A DNA stretch of 64,000 nt from an uncultured Mycobacterium sp. (GCA_900078375.1 FLQS01000013.1:49436-113435); one strand, 5' to 3'. Shown: positions 1-8,449, numbered from the stretch's first letter. Made by a program: numbers and translations. The notes: a model not told the origin generated them from the letters alone.

Positions 1-70
1 CAACGAAAGCGGCGAACACTGCCGAAGTCGTCCTGCGCGCGCGGTTTGCGCGGTTGCGAATACTGACCAT
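1..70 (-). CDS. N-terminus of a probable exported protein, cut by the window edge
   Basis: The minus strand from 70 down to 1 is open for 23 codons. It begins ATG (68-70) after a GGGAGGGG-type ribosome binding site about five bases upstream. The peptide starts MVSIRNRANRARR followed by TTSAVFAAFV, a strongly basic n-region leading into a hydrophobic stretch, as in the start of a signal peptide or membrane anchor. The rest lies outside the window, so the family cannot be named. In M. tuberculosis the genes beyond Rv1264 include several small secreted proteins, which would fit, but this is inference. Confidence 0.5.
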   Translation of the reverse strand, partial: MVSIRNRANRARRTTSAVFAAFV

Positions 71-317
71 GTCAGCCCCTCCCCCGAAGCAGCTCTTCGA
101 CAAGCTAGCGCGTAGGGAGGCGCAGAGTGAACACTTGTATACTAAGAATTTCCTGAGAGTTTTCTTGAGCGTCTATGTGCAGCAAGCAGTTTCGCTCCTA
201 CTCAGCAATGCAAGCGAACACTTGTCAGTTACGGTTACCGATCTATTAACGAGCCGGTCAAAATAGGTTTTGCTGGACTCGCAGCGAAAGGGCAAAGCCC
301 TTCGTCGCGAACGGGTG
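71..317. other. Lower-GC intergenic stretch with a repeated 10-mer
   Basis: This stretch lies upstream of the truncated leftmost gene and is visibly richer in A+T than the rest of the window. The 10-mer GAACACTTGT occurs at 129-138 and 216-225, and a related GCGAACACT lies at 12-20 inside the truncated gene. A 70-codon frame on the plus strand here has no mycobacterial codon character and I do not call it. The stretch probably holds the promoter of the truncated gene. The repeats could be regulator sites. Confidence 0.35.
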
Positions 318-893
318 CTACAGCCCCGGCCCCTCGGCACGCAGGTCGTCCACCTCGGCCATCGCCGAACGCAGCTTGGCCAGCCACTCCTCGGCATGCT
401 CACCGACCAGTCGCACACTCCACGCGAGTGCGTCCGATCGCGACCGGGCCACGCCCGCGTCGACCAAGGTGTCAAGCACCTGACGTTCAGGTTGCTTGAG
501 ACGGGTCATCACCGGAACGGCGATGTGAGTGAACAGGATTCGCTCGAAGCCATCGGAACCCAGCGCTCCGACTTCTATGCCCCAGGACACCTTGCGGCCG
601 TACTTGTCCTGGGCCTCCTCGGCGATCCGGATGCGCTCAGAACGGGTGTCTTCGCGGAACCGTGATGCCCGCCCGGATGCGCGTGCTTCGCTGTCCGGTC
701 TGTCGCCCGCCTCGGGCAGCCGTCCGATGACGGTGATCTCCTCGCGATCGACGATCACTGTGGGGTCGCCGGCGAACCATTCCTCCGGGAGCCGACCGGC
801 GAACCACTCGCCGGCATCAGTGGCGTCGGGTTGGTCGGCCTGTTGCCACCCGCCGGGCCGACCGGGCCGACGGTGTGTGTGCTGATGCTTCAT
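318..893 (-). CDS. Conserved actinobacterial protein of unknown function
   Basis: This 191-residue soluble protein begins MKHQHTHRRPGRPGG, a His/Arg-rich start. Residues about 27-45 carry a short duplicated motif (EWFAGRLPEEWFAGDP). The middle is charged and helical. The C-terminal third (around RQVLDTLVDAGVARSRSDAL) resembles the ribbon-helix-helix-like tail of a protein that I remember as widespread in Streptomyces and other actinobacteria, always uncharacterised. No catalytic motif, signal peptide or membrane segment is visible. It is a single gene with a short A/T-rich upstream region (about 894-925). A DNA-binding or antitoxin-like role would be a guess. The reading frame is convincing because the C-terminal region is so conserved in memory. 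Confidence 0.8.
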   Translation of the reverse strand: MKHQHTHRRPGRPGGWQQADQPDATDAGEWFAGRLPEEWFAGDPTVIVDREEITVIGRLPEAGDRPDSEARASGRASRFREDTRSERIRIAEEAQDKYGRKVSWGIEVGALGSDGFERILFTHIAVPVMTRLKQPERQVLDTLVDAGVARSRSDALAWSVRLVGEHAEEWLAKLRSAMAEVDDLRAEGPGL

Positions 894-1003
894 GAATTAC
901 ATGATTACATCGTTACAAGACGATCACCAGGCATTCTCTGAGAGCGAACGCCCCTGGCGCGCATGCACCCCGCGTTGGTGGCGGTGGTGCTGGGGTCCCG
1001 ACG

Positions 1004-1117
1004 GTGGCCGCCGTCGCATTGGTGTGGTGGCTTCTCGGGCCCGGCACGGCGGTGCTGCTGCTGCTCGCGGCCGTCCTCTTCAGCGGCTGGTCGATGGTGC
1101 GCACGCGCAAGCGCTGA
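1004..1117 (+). CDS. Possible small membrane protein
   Basis: One plus-strand frame encodes a convincing hydrophobic peptide ending in a positively charged tail: VAAVALVWWLLGPG, then a Leu/Ala-rich segment, then VRTRKR and TGA at 1115-1117. GTG at 1004 gives 37 residues with one or two membrane segments. The frame stays open upstream to a stop at 902-904, but contains no ATG or GTG there and no clear ribosome binding site. Either the start is the internal GTG, or the 5' end has been lost. The gene ends 13 bases before the convergent cyclase gene. Composition and the C-terminal RTRKR support a real protein. The start is uncertain. Confidence 0.35.
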   Translation: MAAVALVWWLLGPGTAVLLLLAAVLFSGWSMVRTRKR

Positions 1118-1130
1118 AACGACTGTCCGC

Positions 1131-2213
1131 TCAGGGCTTTTCGGCGCGCCGCGCGCGGAACAGCTTGACGTCGTCCTGGATGCCTTTGAGACGACGTGCC
1201 CTGGCGAACGACCAATCGAAGGAACCGTCGTCGCCAATCTTCTCCCAGGCTGCCTCCGAAACGAGGACCGATCCGGGCCGGGACACCGAGGTGACCCGGC
1301 TGGCCAGGTTGACCGGGCTGCCGAACCAGTCGCCAGCGCGGCTCACGGCTGGCCCATAGGACATGCCCACCCGCAACTGTGGCAGCGCCTCATCGGCCTC
1401 GGTCGCCTCGACGAGGGTCAGCATCGCATCGAGCAGCGCCACCGGGTTCGTCGACACCAGCATCACCGCGTCGCCGATCGCCTTGATGAACCGCACCGGG
1501 GGCACCGCCACATCGCGGGCCGCGTCAGCCAGGCGATTGGCGAGGCGCTCGAGTTGCTCGGGCGGTACCAGTTCGCCCAGCCGGGCGCCGGGCAAGGGCG
1601 CACCGGCCGCCCGTTCGTTGGCGTTGACCGCTTCGGTCTCCATGGTGTGCCGCAGCTGCAGCATGAGCATATCCTGGATCATCGGCCCCAGCAGGGGTGC
1701 GGCGACGTTGACCAACGCCTGCACGCCCTTGGCCATCTCGAGTTCGGTCGTACCTGCGTGTTGCATCGTGGAGGCCACACCCGCGTACCGCATCGCCTCC
1801 GCCGCATGCGAAAGCCCTTCTGCCAGTATCCGAACCACGCTGAGCAATTGATTCGGATCGATACCCAGGTCGAGAAACCGCTTGATGTGTACGGCTGTCT
1901 CGGCGTCGGGTCGCAGGTATACCGCTGCGTCCGGATCCTCGACCGTCGCCAGTCCGCTGGCGCGCTGGAACCGCCTCAGCTGACCGATCTCCAGACCGGT
2001 CGACTCACTGATCTGCCGGGCCGACAGCCGGGTGCCGTCATCACCCAGTGTGCGTCGCGACGGCAGCAGCATGGGTGCGAACGACGCCTGGATCTCCTCG
2101 ACGGTGATGCCCTGCTCCAGCAGCCACGGAATCAACTCGGCCCGCTGGGCTCGGGCATCGCCCGTCAACCCGTCGAGCAGCCCGGCGGTCTCCGGGTCGA
2201 CGGCATCGGTCAC
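1131..2213 (-). CDS. Rv1264-like class III adenylate cyclase lacking its first catalytic motif
   Basis: The N-terminal ~190 residues match the autoinhibitory helical domain of the pH-sensing mycobacterial cyclase Rv1264 ([50 protein letters not shown]). The C-terminal half is the cyclase domain. The second metal-binding Asp ([10 protein letters not shown]), the substrate Lys before it, and the Asn/Arg pair ([10 protein letters not shown]) are present. The first beta strand with the F-x-D-LVGFT motif is absent: the sequence runs PLPGAR directly into [10 protein letters not shown], with the junction at 1580/1581. From memory Rv1264 has 14 extra residues exactly there. Loss of the first metal Asp predicts a catalytically dead, possibly regulatory, protein. 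GTG 2213 was chosen because it aligns with the Rv1264 start. AGGAGG at 2233-2238 lies 19 bases away, too far to be ideal. The gene is divergent from the glycosylase gene. Confidence 0.9.
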   Translation of the reverse strand: MTDAVDPETAGLLDGLTGDARAQRAELIPWLLEQGITVEEIQASFAPMLLPSRRTLGDDGTRLSARQISESTGLEIGQLRRFQRASGLATVEDPDAAVYLRPDAETAVHIKRFLDLGIDPNQLLSVVRILAEGLSHAAEAMRYAGVASTMQHAGTTELEMAKGVQALVNVAAPLLGPMIQDMLMLQLRHTMETEAVNANERAAGAPLPGARLGELVPPEQLERLANRLADAARDVAVPPVRFIKAIGDAVMLVSTNPVALLDAMLTLVEATEADEALPQLRVGMSYGPAVSRAGDWFGSPVNLASRVTSVSRPGSVLVSEAAWEKIGDDGSFDWSFARARRLKGIQDDVKLFRARRAEKP

Positions 2214-2239
2214 TGTCCCAACGTATACCGTTCCTCCTG

Positions 2240-2740
2240 ATGGCACGCTCCCCGCTCTTGGAAGGGTTGCCGCCGATCGGTTCCCCCGATGCGCGGCTGG
2301 TGATCCTCGGTAATATGCCCAGCGTCCTGTCGCTGACATCGGGGCAGTATTACGGAAACCCACGAAATGCGTTCTGGCGCATCGTCGGCGAGTTGTTCGG
2401 GTGCGCAGCCGACGCGCCGTATGAGCAACGGACCTCGATGCTCGACCGCAACGACATCGCCGTCTGGGATGTGCTCAAGCACTGCAGGCGCAGCGGCAGC
2501 CTGGACTCGGCGATCGAGCCGGACAGCATGGTGGCCAACGATTTCGGAAGCTTCTTCGCAGCCCACAGAGGAGTCGAACGGGTGTGCTTCAACGGCGCCG
2601 CCGCCGAAGCCAACTTCACCAGGCTGGTCAAACTCGAGCTGCCTGCCACCATTCGGCTGCCGTCGACCAGCCCGGCGCAGACCATGCGTTACGCCGACAA
2701 ACTGGCGACCTGGCGCGCAGGGTTGTCCCGCGCTCGATAA
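2240..2740 (+). CDS. Family-6 uracil/hypoxanthine-DNA glycosylase
   Basis: This 166-residue protein belongs to the uracil-DNA glycosylase superfamily. It is best assigned to the DNA-deoxyinosine (hypoxanthine) glycosylase branch, which removes deaminated adenine, and in some members uracil, from DNA to start base excision repair. Visible signatures are the N-terminal active-site motif [15 protein letters not shown], then [12 protein letters not shown], and the C-terminal loop LPSTSPAQT. The length is normal for the family. It starts 26 bases from the divergent cyclase gene. With UdgB at 9531-10358 it gives this 64-kb window two distinct uracil-type glycosylases. The family assignment is from motif recognition, so the exact substrate is inferred. 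Confidence 0.85.
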   Translation: MARSPLLEGLPPIGSPDARLVILGNMPSVLSLTSGQYYGNPRNAFWRIVGELFGCAADAPYEQRTSMLDRNDIAVWDVLKHCRRSGSLDSAIEPDSMVANDFGSFFAAHRGVERVCFNGAAAEANFTRLVKLELPATIRLPSTSPAQTMRYADKLATWRAGLSRAR

Positions 2741-2777
2741 GCCTTCGCCGCAGGCCAAGGCCGCTTATTCTCATCGG

Positions 2778-5700
2778 GTGGCGGTCGAAAGCACGACGTG
2801 CCGAGTGTGTGGCGCCCAACCGCGCCAGGGCGCGCGGTTTTGCGACTCCTGCGGCGCCCCGCTCGCCGACAGCGAGATGCCGGCCGAATACAAACAGGTC
2901 ACGGTGTTCTTCGCCGATGTGGTGCGGTCCATGGACATCGCCGCCGCTCTGGGGGCGGAACGGTTACGGGAGATCATGACCGGCCTGGTCAACCGGGCCA
3001 GCGCGGTGGTCACCCGCTATGGCGGCACCGTCGACAAGTTCACCGGTGACGGCATCATGGCAATCTTCGGCGCCCCGGCGGCCCTCGAAGACCATGCATT
3101 CCGCGCCTGCCTGGCCGCGCTGGACTTGCAGAAGGAAGCCGAACAACTGGCAGCGGAGATCGAGAAGCAGGACGGCGTGCAGTTCAAGCTTCGGGTCGGC
3201 TTGAATTCGGGTCAGGTGATCACCGGCGACATCACTTCGAGCCCAACGAGTTACACCGCGGTGGGCGAACAGGTGGGGCTGGCTCAGCGGATGGAGTCCG
3301 TCGCCCCGCCCGGCGGGGTGATGCTCAGCGAATCCACCGCCAACCTCGTCGAAGGCACGGTCGAGATGGCCGAGGCAGAGCTGGTTCACGTCAAGGGCGC
3401 TGATGAGCCCAGGACTGCCCGCCGCCTGCTAGGTGCGTCGGGCGGGCTGCGACGACGGCGGACGGCCGAGACAGCACTCGTGGGCCGCACCTGGGAACTG
3501 GCCAGCATCACCGGCATGCTCGACGAGGCTGTCGACGGGTCCGGCTGCGTCGTCAGTCTGGTCGGGCCGGCCGGGATCGGCAAGAGTCGGATCGTCCGCG
3601 AGATCACCACCCGGGCCGCCCGGCGCGAGGTCGACGTGATTACCGCCGTCTGCGAATCCCACACCAGCGACCTGCCCTTCCATGCGGCCGCCGCGCTGCT
3701 CACCGCCGCGCTGGACATCTCCGGTATGGATAAGGCCGCCGCCCGAGCACAGGTGCGCAGTCGCGTCCTCGATGCCGACGCCGACGACCTGTTGCTGGTA
3801 GACGACCTGCTGGGAATCGCCGAACCCGGCGCCGAGGTGCCGGCCATCGAGGCCGATGCACGGCGACGCCGGCTGACCGGACTACTCGACGCGGCACTGA
3901 TGGCTCGGCAACGGCCGACGCTGTTCACAATCGAGGACGCGCACTGGATCGACGAGCCAAGCGAGGCCCTGCTCACCAGCTTTCTCGAGGTCGCACCGCA
4001 GACCCCGTCCGTCGTCCTGATCACCTACCGGCCCGACTACCGCGGTGCGCTCGCCAATGTACAAGGGGCCCAGATGATTACGCTGCGGCCGCTAAGCAAC
4101 GCCCAAACCTCGGCGCTGACCAGTGAGCTCCTGGGCCAGGATGCCTCCGTGCGCGAGCTCGTCGACCACATCGCCGAACGCGCCGCAGGCAATCCGTTCT
4201 TTGCCGAGGAAATCGTCCGCGATCTCGCCGAACGCGGCGTGCTGGAGGGAGTTCGGGCCAAGTACAGCTGTACTGTCGACATCACCGACATCCGGGTGCC
4301 TGCGACGTTGCAGGCTGCGATCGCCGCCCGCATCGACCGCCTCGGGGCCGCCGCCAAACGAACGCTGTCGGCGGCATCGGTGATCGGCTCCCGCTTCAAC
4401 GCGGACCTGCTCGAAGGTCTGGGCGTCACACCGACTTTCGGTGAGCTTGTCGACGCCGAGCTCGTGACTCGTGTGCAGTTCACCGCGCGCCAGGACTATG
4501 CGTTCAAGCATCCCCTGATCCGAACCGTGGCGTACGAATCACAGCTCAAGTCCGATCGCACTGAGCTGCACCGACGAGTGGCCGGGGTCATCCAAGGACG
4601 CAGCTGTGGTGACGACAAAGCTGCTGAGGTCGCCGAGCATTTCGAGGCGGCCGGGGACCTGCGCACCGCATTCGACTGGCACATGCGAGCCGGCCAGTGG
4701 CTGACCAACCGCGACATTGCCGCAGCACGGGCGAGCTGGCAGCGAGCCCGTCAGGTTGCCGACCGATTGCCCGCTGAGACACCCGATCACCTGGCGTTGC
4801 GAATCGGGCCGCGAACCCTGCTGTGCGCCAGCGCCTATCGTGGCGGCGGACGGATCGACGACACCGGATTCGACGAGCTCCGGGACCTCTGCGAGAAGGC
4901 CGGCGACAAACGCTCCCTCGCCATTGCGATGGCGGGGCTGCCCGTCACGATGACCCTGCTCAATCGGCACCACGACGCCTCCGAGCTGGCCGCCGAACAG
5001 GAGCAACTCGTCGCGTCGATCGGCGAGCCCGTCCTGACCGTGGGTCTGCTCCACGGCGTGATCACGGCAAGACTGCACGCCGGTGAAGCGCTGGCAGCCG
5101 TGCGGACCGCACAATTAGTGATCGACGCGGCTGGAGGGGATGTCGCGATGGGCGAGCTGCTGATCGGCTCGCCGCTGGCACAGGCGACGATGCTGCGTGG
5201 TGTCGCTCGATGCCTACTGGGTCAACCAGGCTGGCGTCACGACCTCGACGATGCCCGCACCATGGCAGCGGGTTCAGATCCGGTTACCCGAGTTATCGTC
5301 GTCGCCTACCCCTTGGGAATGCTGCTTCTCAATGGCGCTTTCGTCGCGGATGAGACGCTCCTGACGCTGGCCGAGAACGCATTTCATACCGCTGAGCAAT
5401 CAGGCGACGACTTCACCCTGGGCATGGCCGCGTTCGCCTATGGCGTTGCGACGATGGCTCACAACGGCGCCGACCCCGCCATAGGTGCCCAGCTCCTGGA
5501 GGAGAGCCTGGATATGGGCACGCAACAGGAGAACGCGTTGGGGGCACTTCCGTCTGGTGTCGCCCTGGCAACCCATCGAGCGAAGTTCGGCAATGTCGAT
5601 GGCGCGATAAGGATGGCGAAGGCATTGGTCGAGGACACCTTCGCATGCGGCGAGATGATCCTGCGCGGCCCGGCCGCCGTGGCGCTCGTGGAAGCACTCC

Positions 5701-5939
5701 TGCAGCGCGGCACCGAAGACGACGTGCACGAAGCACATGCCGTCGTCGACCGGCTCGCCGCGGTACCGACCGATCCCGGATTCGTACTGTTCGCGCTACC
5801 CCTGCTGCGGCTGCGCGCGCTACTGGCGCGATCGGACGGCGACGAAGATGGCTACGGTGAGCTCCGCGATCAGTATCGAACTATGGCGAATACTCTTGAC
5901 TATCACGGACATATGGCGCGGGCCGACGCGATGGACTAG
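2778..5939 (+). CDS. Zinc-ribbon, class III cyclase and STAND ATPase signalling protein
   Basis: This 1053-residue multidomain protein has four visible parts. Residues about 6-28 form a double CxxC zinc ribbon (CRVCGAQPRQGARFCDSCG). Residues about 37-215 form a class III nucleotide cyclase domain with both metal-binding Asp residues (FFADVVRS and TGDGIMAIFG), the substrate Lys (DKFTGDG) and the transition-state Arg (GLAQRM). The usual Asn of the VNLAxR motif is replaced by Gly. Residues about 235-500 form a STAND/AAA ATPase with Walker A GPAGIGKS and Walker B TIEDAHW. The long helical C-terminus looks TPR-like, with no LuxR-type HTH. The family is numerous in mycobacteria, with unknown ligands. 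GTG 2778 was chosen because TATTCT sits six bases before it (leaderless pattern) and the frame upstream is the 3' end of the glycosylase gene. Confidence 0.88.
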   Translation: MAVESTTCRVCGAQPRQGARFCDSCGAPLADSEMPAEYKQVTVFFADVVRSMDIAAALGAERLREIMTGLVNRASAVVTRYGGTVDKFTGDGIMAIFGAPAALEDHAFRACLAALDLQKEAEQLAAEIEKQDGVQFKLRVGLNSGQVITGDITSSPTSYTAVGEQVGLAQRMESVAPPGGVMLSESTANLVEGTVEMAEAELVHVKGADEPRTARRLLGASGGLRRRRTAETALVGRTWELASITGMLDEAVDGSGCVVSLVGPAGIGKSRIVREITTRAARREVDVITAVCESHTSDLPFHAAAALLTAALDISGMDKAAARAQVRSRVLDADADDLLLVDDLLGIAEPGAEVPAIEADARRRRLTGLLDAALMARQRPTLFTIEDAHWIDEPSEALLTSFLEVAPQTPSVVLITYRPDYRGALANVQGAQMITLRPLSNAQTSALTSELLGQDASVRELVDHIAERAAGNPFFAEEIVRDLAERGVLEGVRAKYSCTVDITDIRVPATLQAAIAARIDRLGAAAKRTLSAASVIGSRFNADLLEGLGVTPTFGELVDAELVTRVQFTARQDYAFKHPLIRTVAYESQLKSDRTELHRRVAGVIQGRSCGDDKAAEVAEHFEAAGDLRTAFDWHMRAGQWLTNRDIAAARASWQRARQVADRLPAETPDHLALRIGPRTLLCASAYRGGGRIDDTGFDELRDLCEKAGDKRSLAIAMAGLPVTMTLLNRHHDASELAAEQEQLVASIGEPVLTVGLLHGVITARLHAGEALAAVRTAQLVIDAAGGDVAMGELLIGSPLAQATMLRGVARCLLGQPGWRHDLDDARTMAAGSDPVTRVIVVAYPLGMLLLNGAFVADETLLTLAENAFHTAEQSGDDFTLGMAAFAYGVATMAHNGADPAIGAQLLEESLDMGTQQENALGALPSGVALATHRAKFGNVDGAIRMAKALVEDTFACGEMILRGPAAVALVEALLQRGTEDDVHEAHAVVDRLAAVPTDPGFVLFALPLLRLRALLARSDGDEDGYGELRDQYRTMANTLDYHGHMARADAMD

Positions 5940-7327
5940 GACACCGGCGGCCTGCGGTGCGCCCACGGACGGGCAGCCTCGATCTGGTGGCTCAACGACA
6001 GCAGCGTCGCCTCGTCGGAGGGCCGGCCGACCAGTTGTATCGACAACGGAACCCCGTCGTTGTCCAGCCCCCACGGCACGACGGCGGCGGGCTGACCGGT
6101 CGCATTGAACATGCCCAGGAACGGAACCCGGGAGGCCACCATGGCCAGCGTCGACACCCCGCCGCGGTGCTGGTATCGACCAATCCTGGACGGCCCCAGG
6201 GCGGTTCCGGGAGTGATCACCACGTCGACATCGTCGAAAATTGACTGGACCCGAGCGTTCAGCGCAGGTTCGGCGGCCCGCACCCGGGCGATCTGGGCAT
6301 CGGAGATCAACCGGCCAAGGCGGGCAATGGCTTTCGTCCTGGGCTCGAGCCGCTCGCGGTGTGGCAGCGCGGCGACGTCCTGGTAGGCGCCGCGCCACAT
6401 CCGCGGCAACAGGTGACCGTAGACGGCCCACGCCGGATAGTCGGGATCGCGCCAGATCACGTGGTGGCCGAGCTCGCGCAGCAGCGTCTCGGCTCCGTCC
6501 ATCGCTTTCTGTTGGGCCGCGCCGACGCGGCCGACCACTGTCGGTGGCAGCTTGGTGCTCAACGCAATTCGCAGCCTGCCCGGGCCTCGGTTGGCGGCTG
6601 CGACGAACCCGCCGGACGGGCCGGGTTGCGTCGTCGTCGCATCGAGGAACAACGCGGCGTCCTCGACCGTACGGGTCAACGGGCCGTTGACGGACAGCCC
6701 GCACCAGGCGTCGTCGTGCGGGGAGATCGGCACCCGGTCACGCTGCGGCTTGAGACCGAAGAGCCCGCACCAGGTGGACGGGATGCGAATGGACCCGGCG
6801 CCATCGGAACCCAGCGCCATCGGCGCCAGGCCCGCGGCCACGGCTGCGCCGCTGCCACCGCTACTGCCGCCGGGTGTGCGGGCCAGATCCCACGGGTTGT
6901 GCGTGGCACCGAAGGCCACCGTCTCGGTGAAGGGCCACAGCATCATCTCGGGAACCGCCGTCTTGCCCAAGATCACCGCGCCGGCCTCGCGCAGCCGGCG
7001 CACCACCTCGGCGTCGGCCGTCGGCGCCAATCCGTAGGCGCTGCTGCCATAGCAGGTGAATTCGTCGGCGACGTCGACGTCGTCCTTGATCGCGATCGGC
7101 ACCCCCAGCAGGGGCTGGCGTTCACCGGCATCGAGCAGCTCCTGTGCGGCCGCGGCTTCCCGCCGCGCGTTCTCGGTGAATACGACTCGAAAGGAGCGCA
7201 ACTCCCGGTCCACCCGGGCAATCCGGTCGAGATAGAGCTCCAACAGCGCCGGGGCGGTGATTGTCCCGTTGACGAGCATGCGCGCCTGCTCGGCGGCACC
7301 GGCGAAGGCAATGTCGGTGGAGTCCAT
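5936..7327 (-). CDS. amiB2: Amidase (amidase-signature family)
   Basis: This 463-residue cytoplasmic amidase hydrolyses carboxylic amides to acid plus ammonia. The Ser-cisSer-Lys triad is visible: Lys in PIAIKDDVDV and the Gly/Ser-rich signature GGSSGGSGAAVAAG followed by LGSDGAGSIRIPS. The length matches the mycobacterial AmiB2 type (Rv1263), and its neighbours match the Rv1264/Rv1262c context. The natural substrate is unknown. Its stop overlaps the stop of the cyclase/ATPase gene in a shared CTAG at 5936-5939. The ATG at 7327 lies seven bases after a minus-strand TACGGT (-10) element. This suggests a leaderless mRNA from a mirror-image promoter shared with the HIT gene. Confidence 0.92.
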   Translation of the reverse strand: MDSTDIAFAGAAEQARMLVNGTITAPALLELYLDRIARVDRELRSFRVVFTENARREAAAAQELLDAGERQPLLGVPIAIKDDVDVADEFTCYGSSAYGLAPTADAEVVRRLREAGAVILGKTAVPEMMLWPFTETVAFGATHNPWDLARTPGGSSGGSGAAVAAGLAPMALGSDGAGSIRIPSTWCGLFGLKPQRDRVPISPHDDAWCGLSVNGPLTRTVEDAALFLDATTTQPGPSGGFVAAANRGPGRLRIALSTKLPPTVVGRVGAAQQKAMDGAETLLRELGHHVIWRDPDYPAWAVYGHLLPRMWRGAYQDVAALPHRERLEPRTKAIARLGRLISDAQIARVRAAEPALNARVQSIFDDVDVVITPGTALGPSRIGRYQHRGGVSTLAMVASRVPFLGMFNATGQPAAVVPWGLDNDGVPLSIQLVGRPSDEATLLSLSHQIEAARPWAHRRPPVS

Positions 7328-7364
7328 CTGCCCCACCGTAGTGCTGGGCGCTACGGTGGCGAGA
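7327..7364. promoter_or_regulatory. Mirror-image divergent promoter for amidase and HIT genes
   Basis: Only 36 bases separate the two divergent ATG codons. CCACCGTAG (7333-7341) and CTACGGTGG (7351-7359) are perfect inverted repeats around nine bases. Each arm contains TACGGT, a TANNNT -10 element, on its outward strand. They lie six bases (HIT) and seven bases (amidase) before the start codon, so both mRNAs should be leaderless. The outer bases (ATCT and AGAT) extend the symmetry. Confidence 0.6.
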
Positions 7365-7795
7365 TGGCATGCGTGTTCTGCGAGATCGTCGCCGGTACGG
7401 CGCCGGCCATCCGCGTCTACGAGGACGACGACTTCCTGGGCATTCTCGACATCCGACCGTTCACCCGTGGCCACACGCTGGTCGTGCCCAAGCGGCACAC
7501 CGTCGACCTGACCGATACGCCGGCCGAGACCCTGGCCGGGATGCTGGCCGTCGGACAGCGAGTCGCGCAGGCCACCCGGGCATCGGAACTTGGCGCGACC
7601 GGGAACAACATCGCCATCAACGACGGCAAATCGGCGATGCAGACGGTGTTCCACATTCACCTGCATGTGATTCCGCGGCGCGACGGCGACAAGCTGTCGT
7701 TCGCCAAAGGGATGCTGCTGCGCCGTGATCCCGACCGTGAGACCACCGGCCGGATTGTGCGCGATGCTCTGACAGCACTGGACACGACTAGATGA
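7364..7795 (+). CDS. HIT-family nucleotide hydrolase
   Basis: This 143-residue histidine-triad protein has the start CVFCEIVAGT and the catalytic triad HIHLHVIPR. HIT proteins cleave nucleoside phosphoramidates or dinucleoside polyphosphates with a His nucleophile. The true substrate here is unknown. The length and the neighbours match Rv1262c. The ATG at 7364 was chosen for the conserved MACVFC start and for the -10 element TACGGT six bases upstream. The deazaflavin oxidoreductase gene follows ten bases after its stop, so the two are probably cotranscribed. Confidence 0.93.
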   Translation: MACVFCEIVAGTAPAIRVYEDDDFLGILDIRPFTRGHTLVVPKRHTVDLTDTPAETLAGMLAVGQRVAQATRASELGATGNNIAINDGKSAMQTVFHIHLHVIPRRDGDKLSFAKGMLLRRDPDRETTGRIVRDALTALDTTR

Positions 7796-7805
7796 GAGTG
7801 GTGGC

Positions 7806-8243
7806 ATGACGTCGCTGAACCACAAGGCGTTGATGAGATTCGTCAAAGTGCACGATGCGGTGTACCGGCGTAGCAACGGGTGGATCGGGCATCGGATGCC
7901 CGGCATGCCGTCCTCGTTGATGTTGCACACCATTGGGGCGAAAACCGGTCAGCCGCGGTCCATGTTGCTGGCCTACTACCGCGATGGCAACGATTACCTG
8001 GTGGTCGCGTCCAATGGCGGCGCGGACCGCAACCCGGCCTGGTATCACAACCTGCGCGCGCAGCCGAAGATCGACATCAACCTCGGCAGAAGGCGTTTGG
8101 CGGTCACCGCGCACATCCTGCTGCCGGATGATCCGGACTACGCGCGGTTGTGGAAGCTCTGCGACTCGGCTAACGGCGGCCGGTACAGCGCGTATCAGCA
8201 AGGAACGAAACGGCCCATCCCGGTTGTGCGCCTGACGCCCTGA
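7806..8243 (+). CDS. Deazaflavin(F420)-dependent nitroreductase-family protein
   Basis: This 145-residue member of the Ddn/DUF385 family (split beta-barrel, F420-binding) corresponds to Rv1261c. Family features are HRMPGMPSSLMLHTIGAKTG, YYRDGNDYLVVASNGGADR and PAWYHNLRAQPKI, typical of the fold that binds F420 and lipophilic substrates such as quinones or nitroimidazoles. It lies ten bases downstream of the HIT gene on the same strand. Its last codons and stop (CTG ACG CCC TGA) belong to the first copy of a 20-bp direct repeat that recurs at 8430-8449 across a palindromic element. The physiological substrate is not known. Confidence 0.9.
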   Translation: MTSLNHKALMRFVKVHDAVYRRSNGWIGHRMPGMPSSLMLHTIGAKTGQPRSMLLAYYRDGNDYLVVASNGGADRNPAWYHNLRAQPKIDINLGRRRLAVTAHILLPDDPDYARLWKLCDSANGGRYSAYQQGTKRPIPVVRLTP

Positions 8244-8449
8244 GGGCCGCGAGCTCTCCAGGGGGATAGGTTCAATGCCCGCCTCGCAGCGACAACTCTC
8301 GTTATCCGCGAACGGGTGGAATCGAGATTCACGGTAGCGCGCGAAAGTTCGAGTAGGCCTCACGCCAGCGTCGATTTCGGCGACCAACGAGGTTGTCGCT
8401 CGAAGGCGGGCACACAACCTATACCTGGGTGACGCCCTGAGGGCCGCGA
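8233..8449. repeat. Palindromic element bounded by a 20-bp direct repeat
   Basis: TGACGCCCTGAGGGCCGCGA occurs perfectly at 8233-8252 and 8430-8449. Between the copies is a palindrome with two 31-base arms, 8266-8296 and 8392-8422, matching at 25 of 31 positions. Conserved blocks are ATAGGTT, TGCCCGCCT and AGCGACAAC, around a 95-base centre. The arrangement resembles a small non-autonomous insertion with duplicated flanks, or a long hairpin. It fills the whole gap between convergent genes. The centre has no ORF that I trust. An almost identical arm recurs at 34003-34061. Confidence 0.65.

Noticed and set aside
54..266. 70-codon plus-strand frame at the left edge
   Set aside because: Overlaps the start of a more convincing minus-strand gene and has neither ribosome binding site nor mycobacterial codon use.
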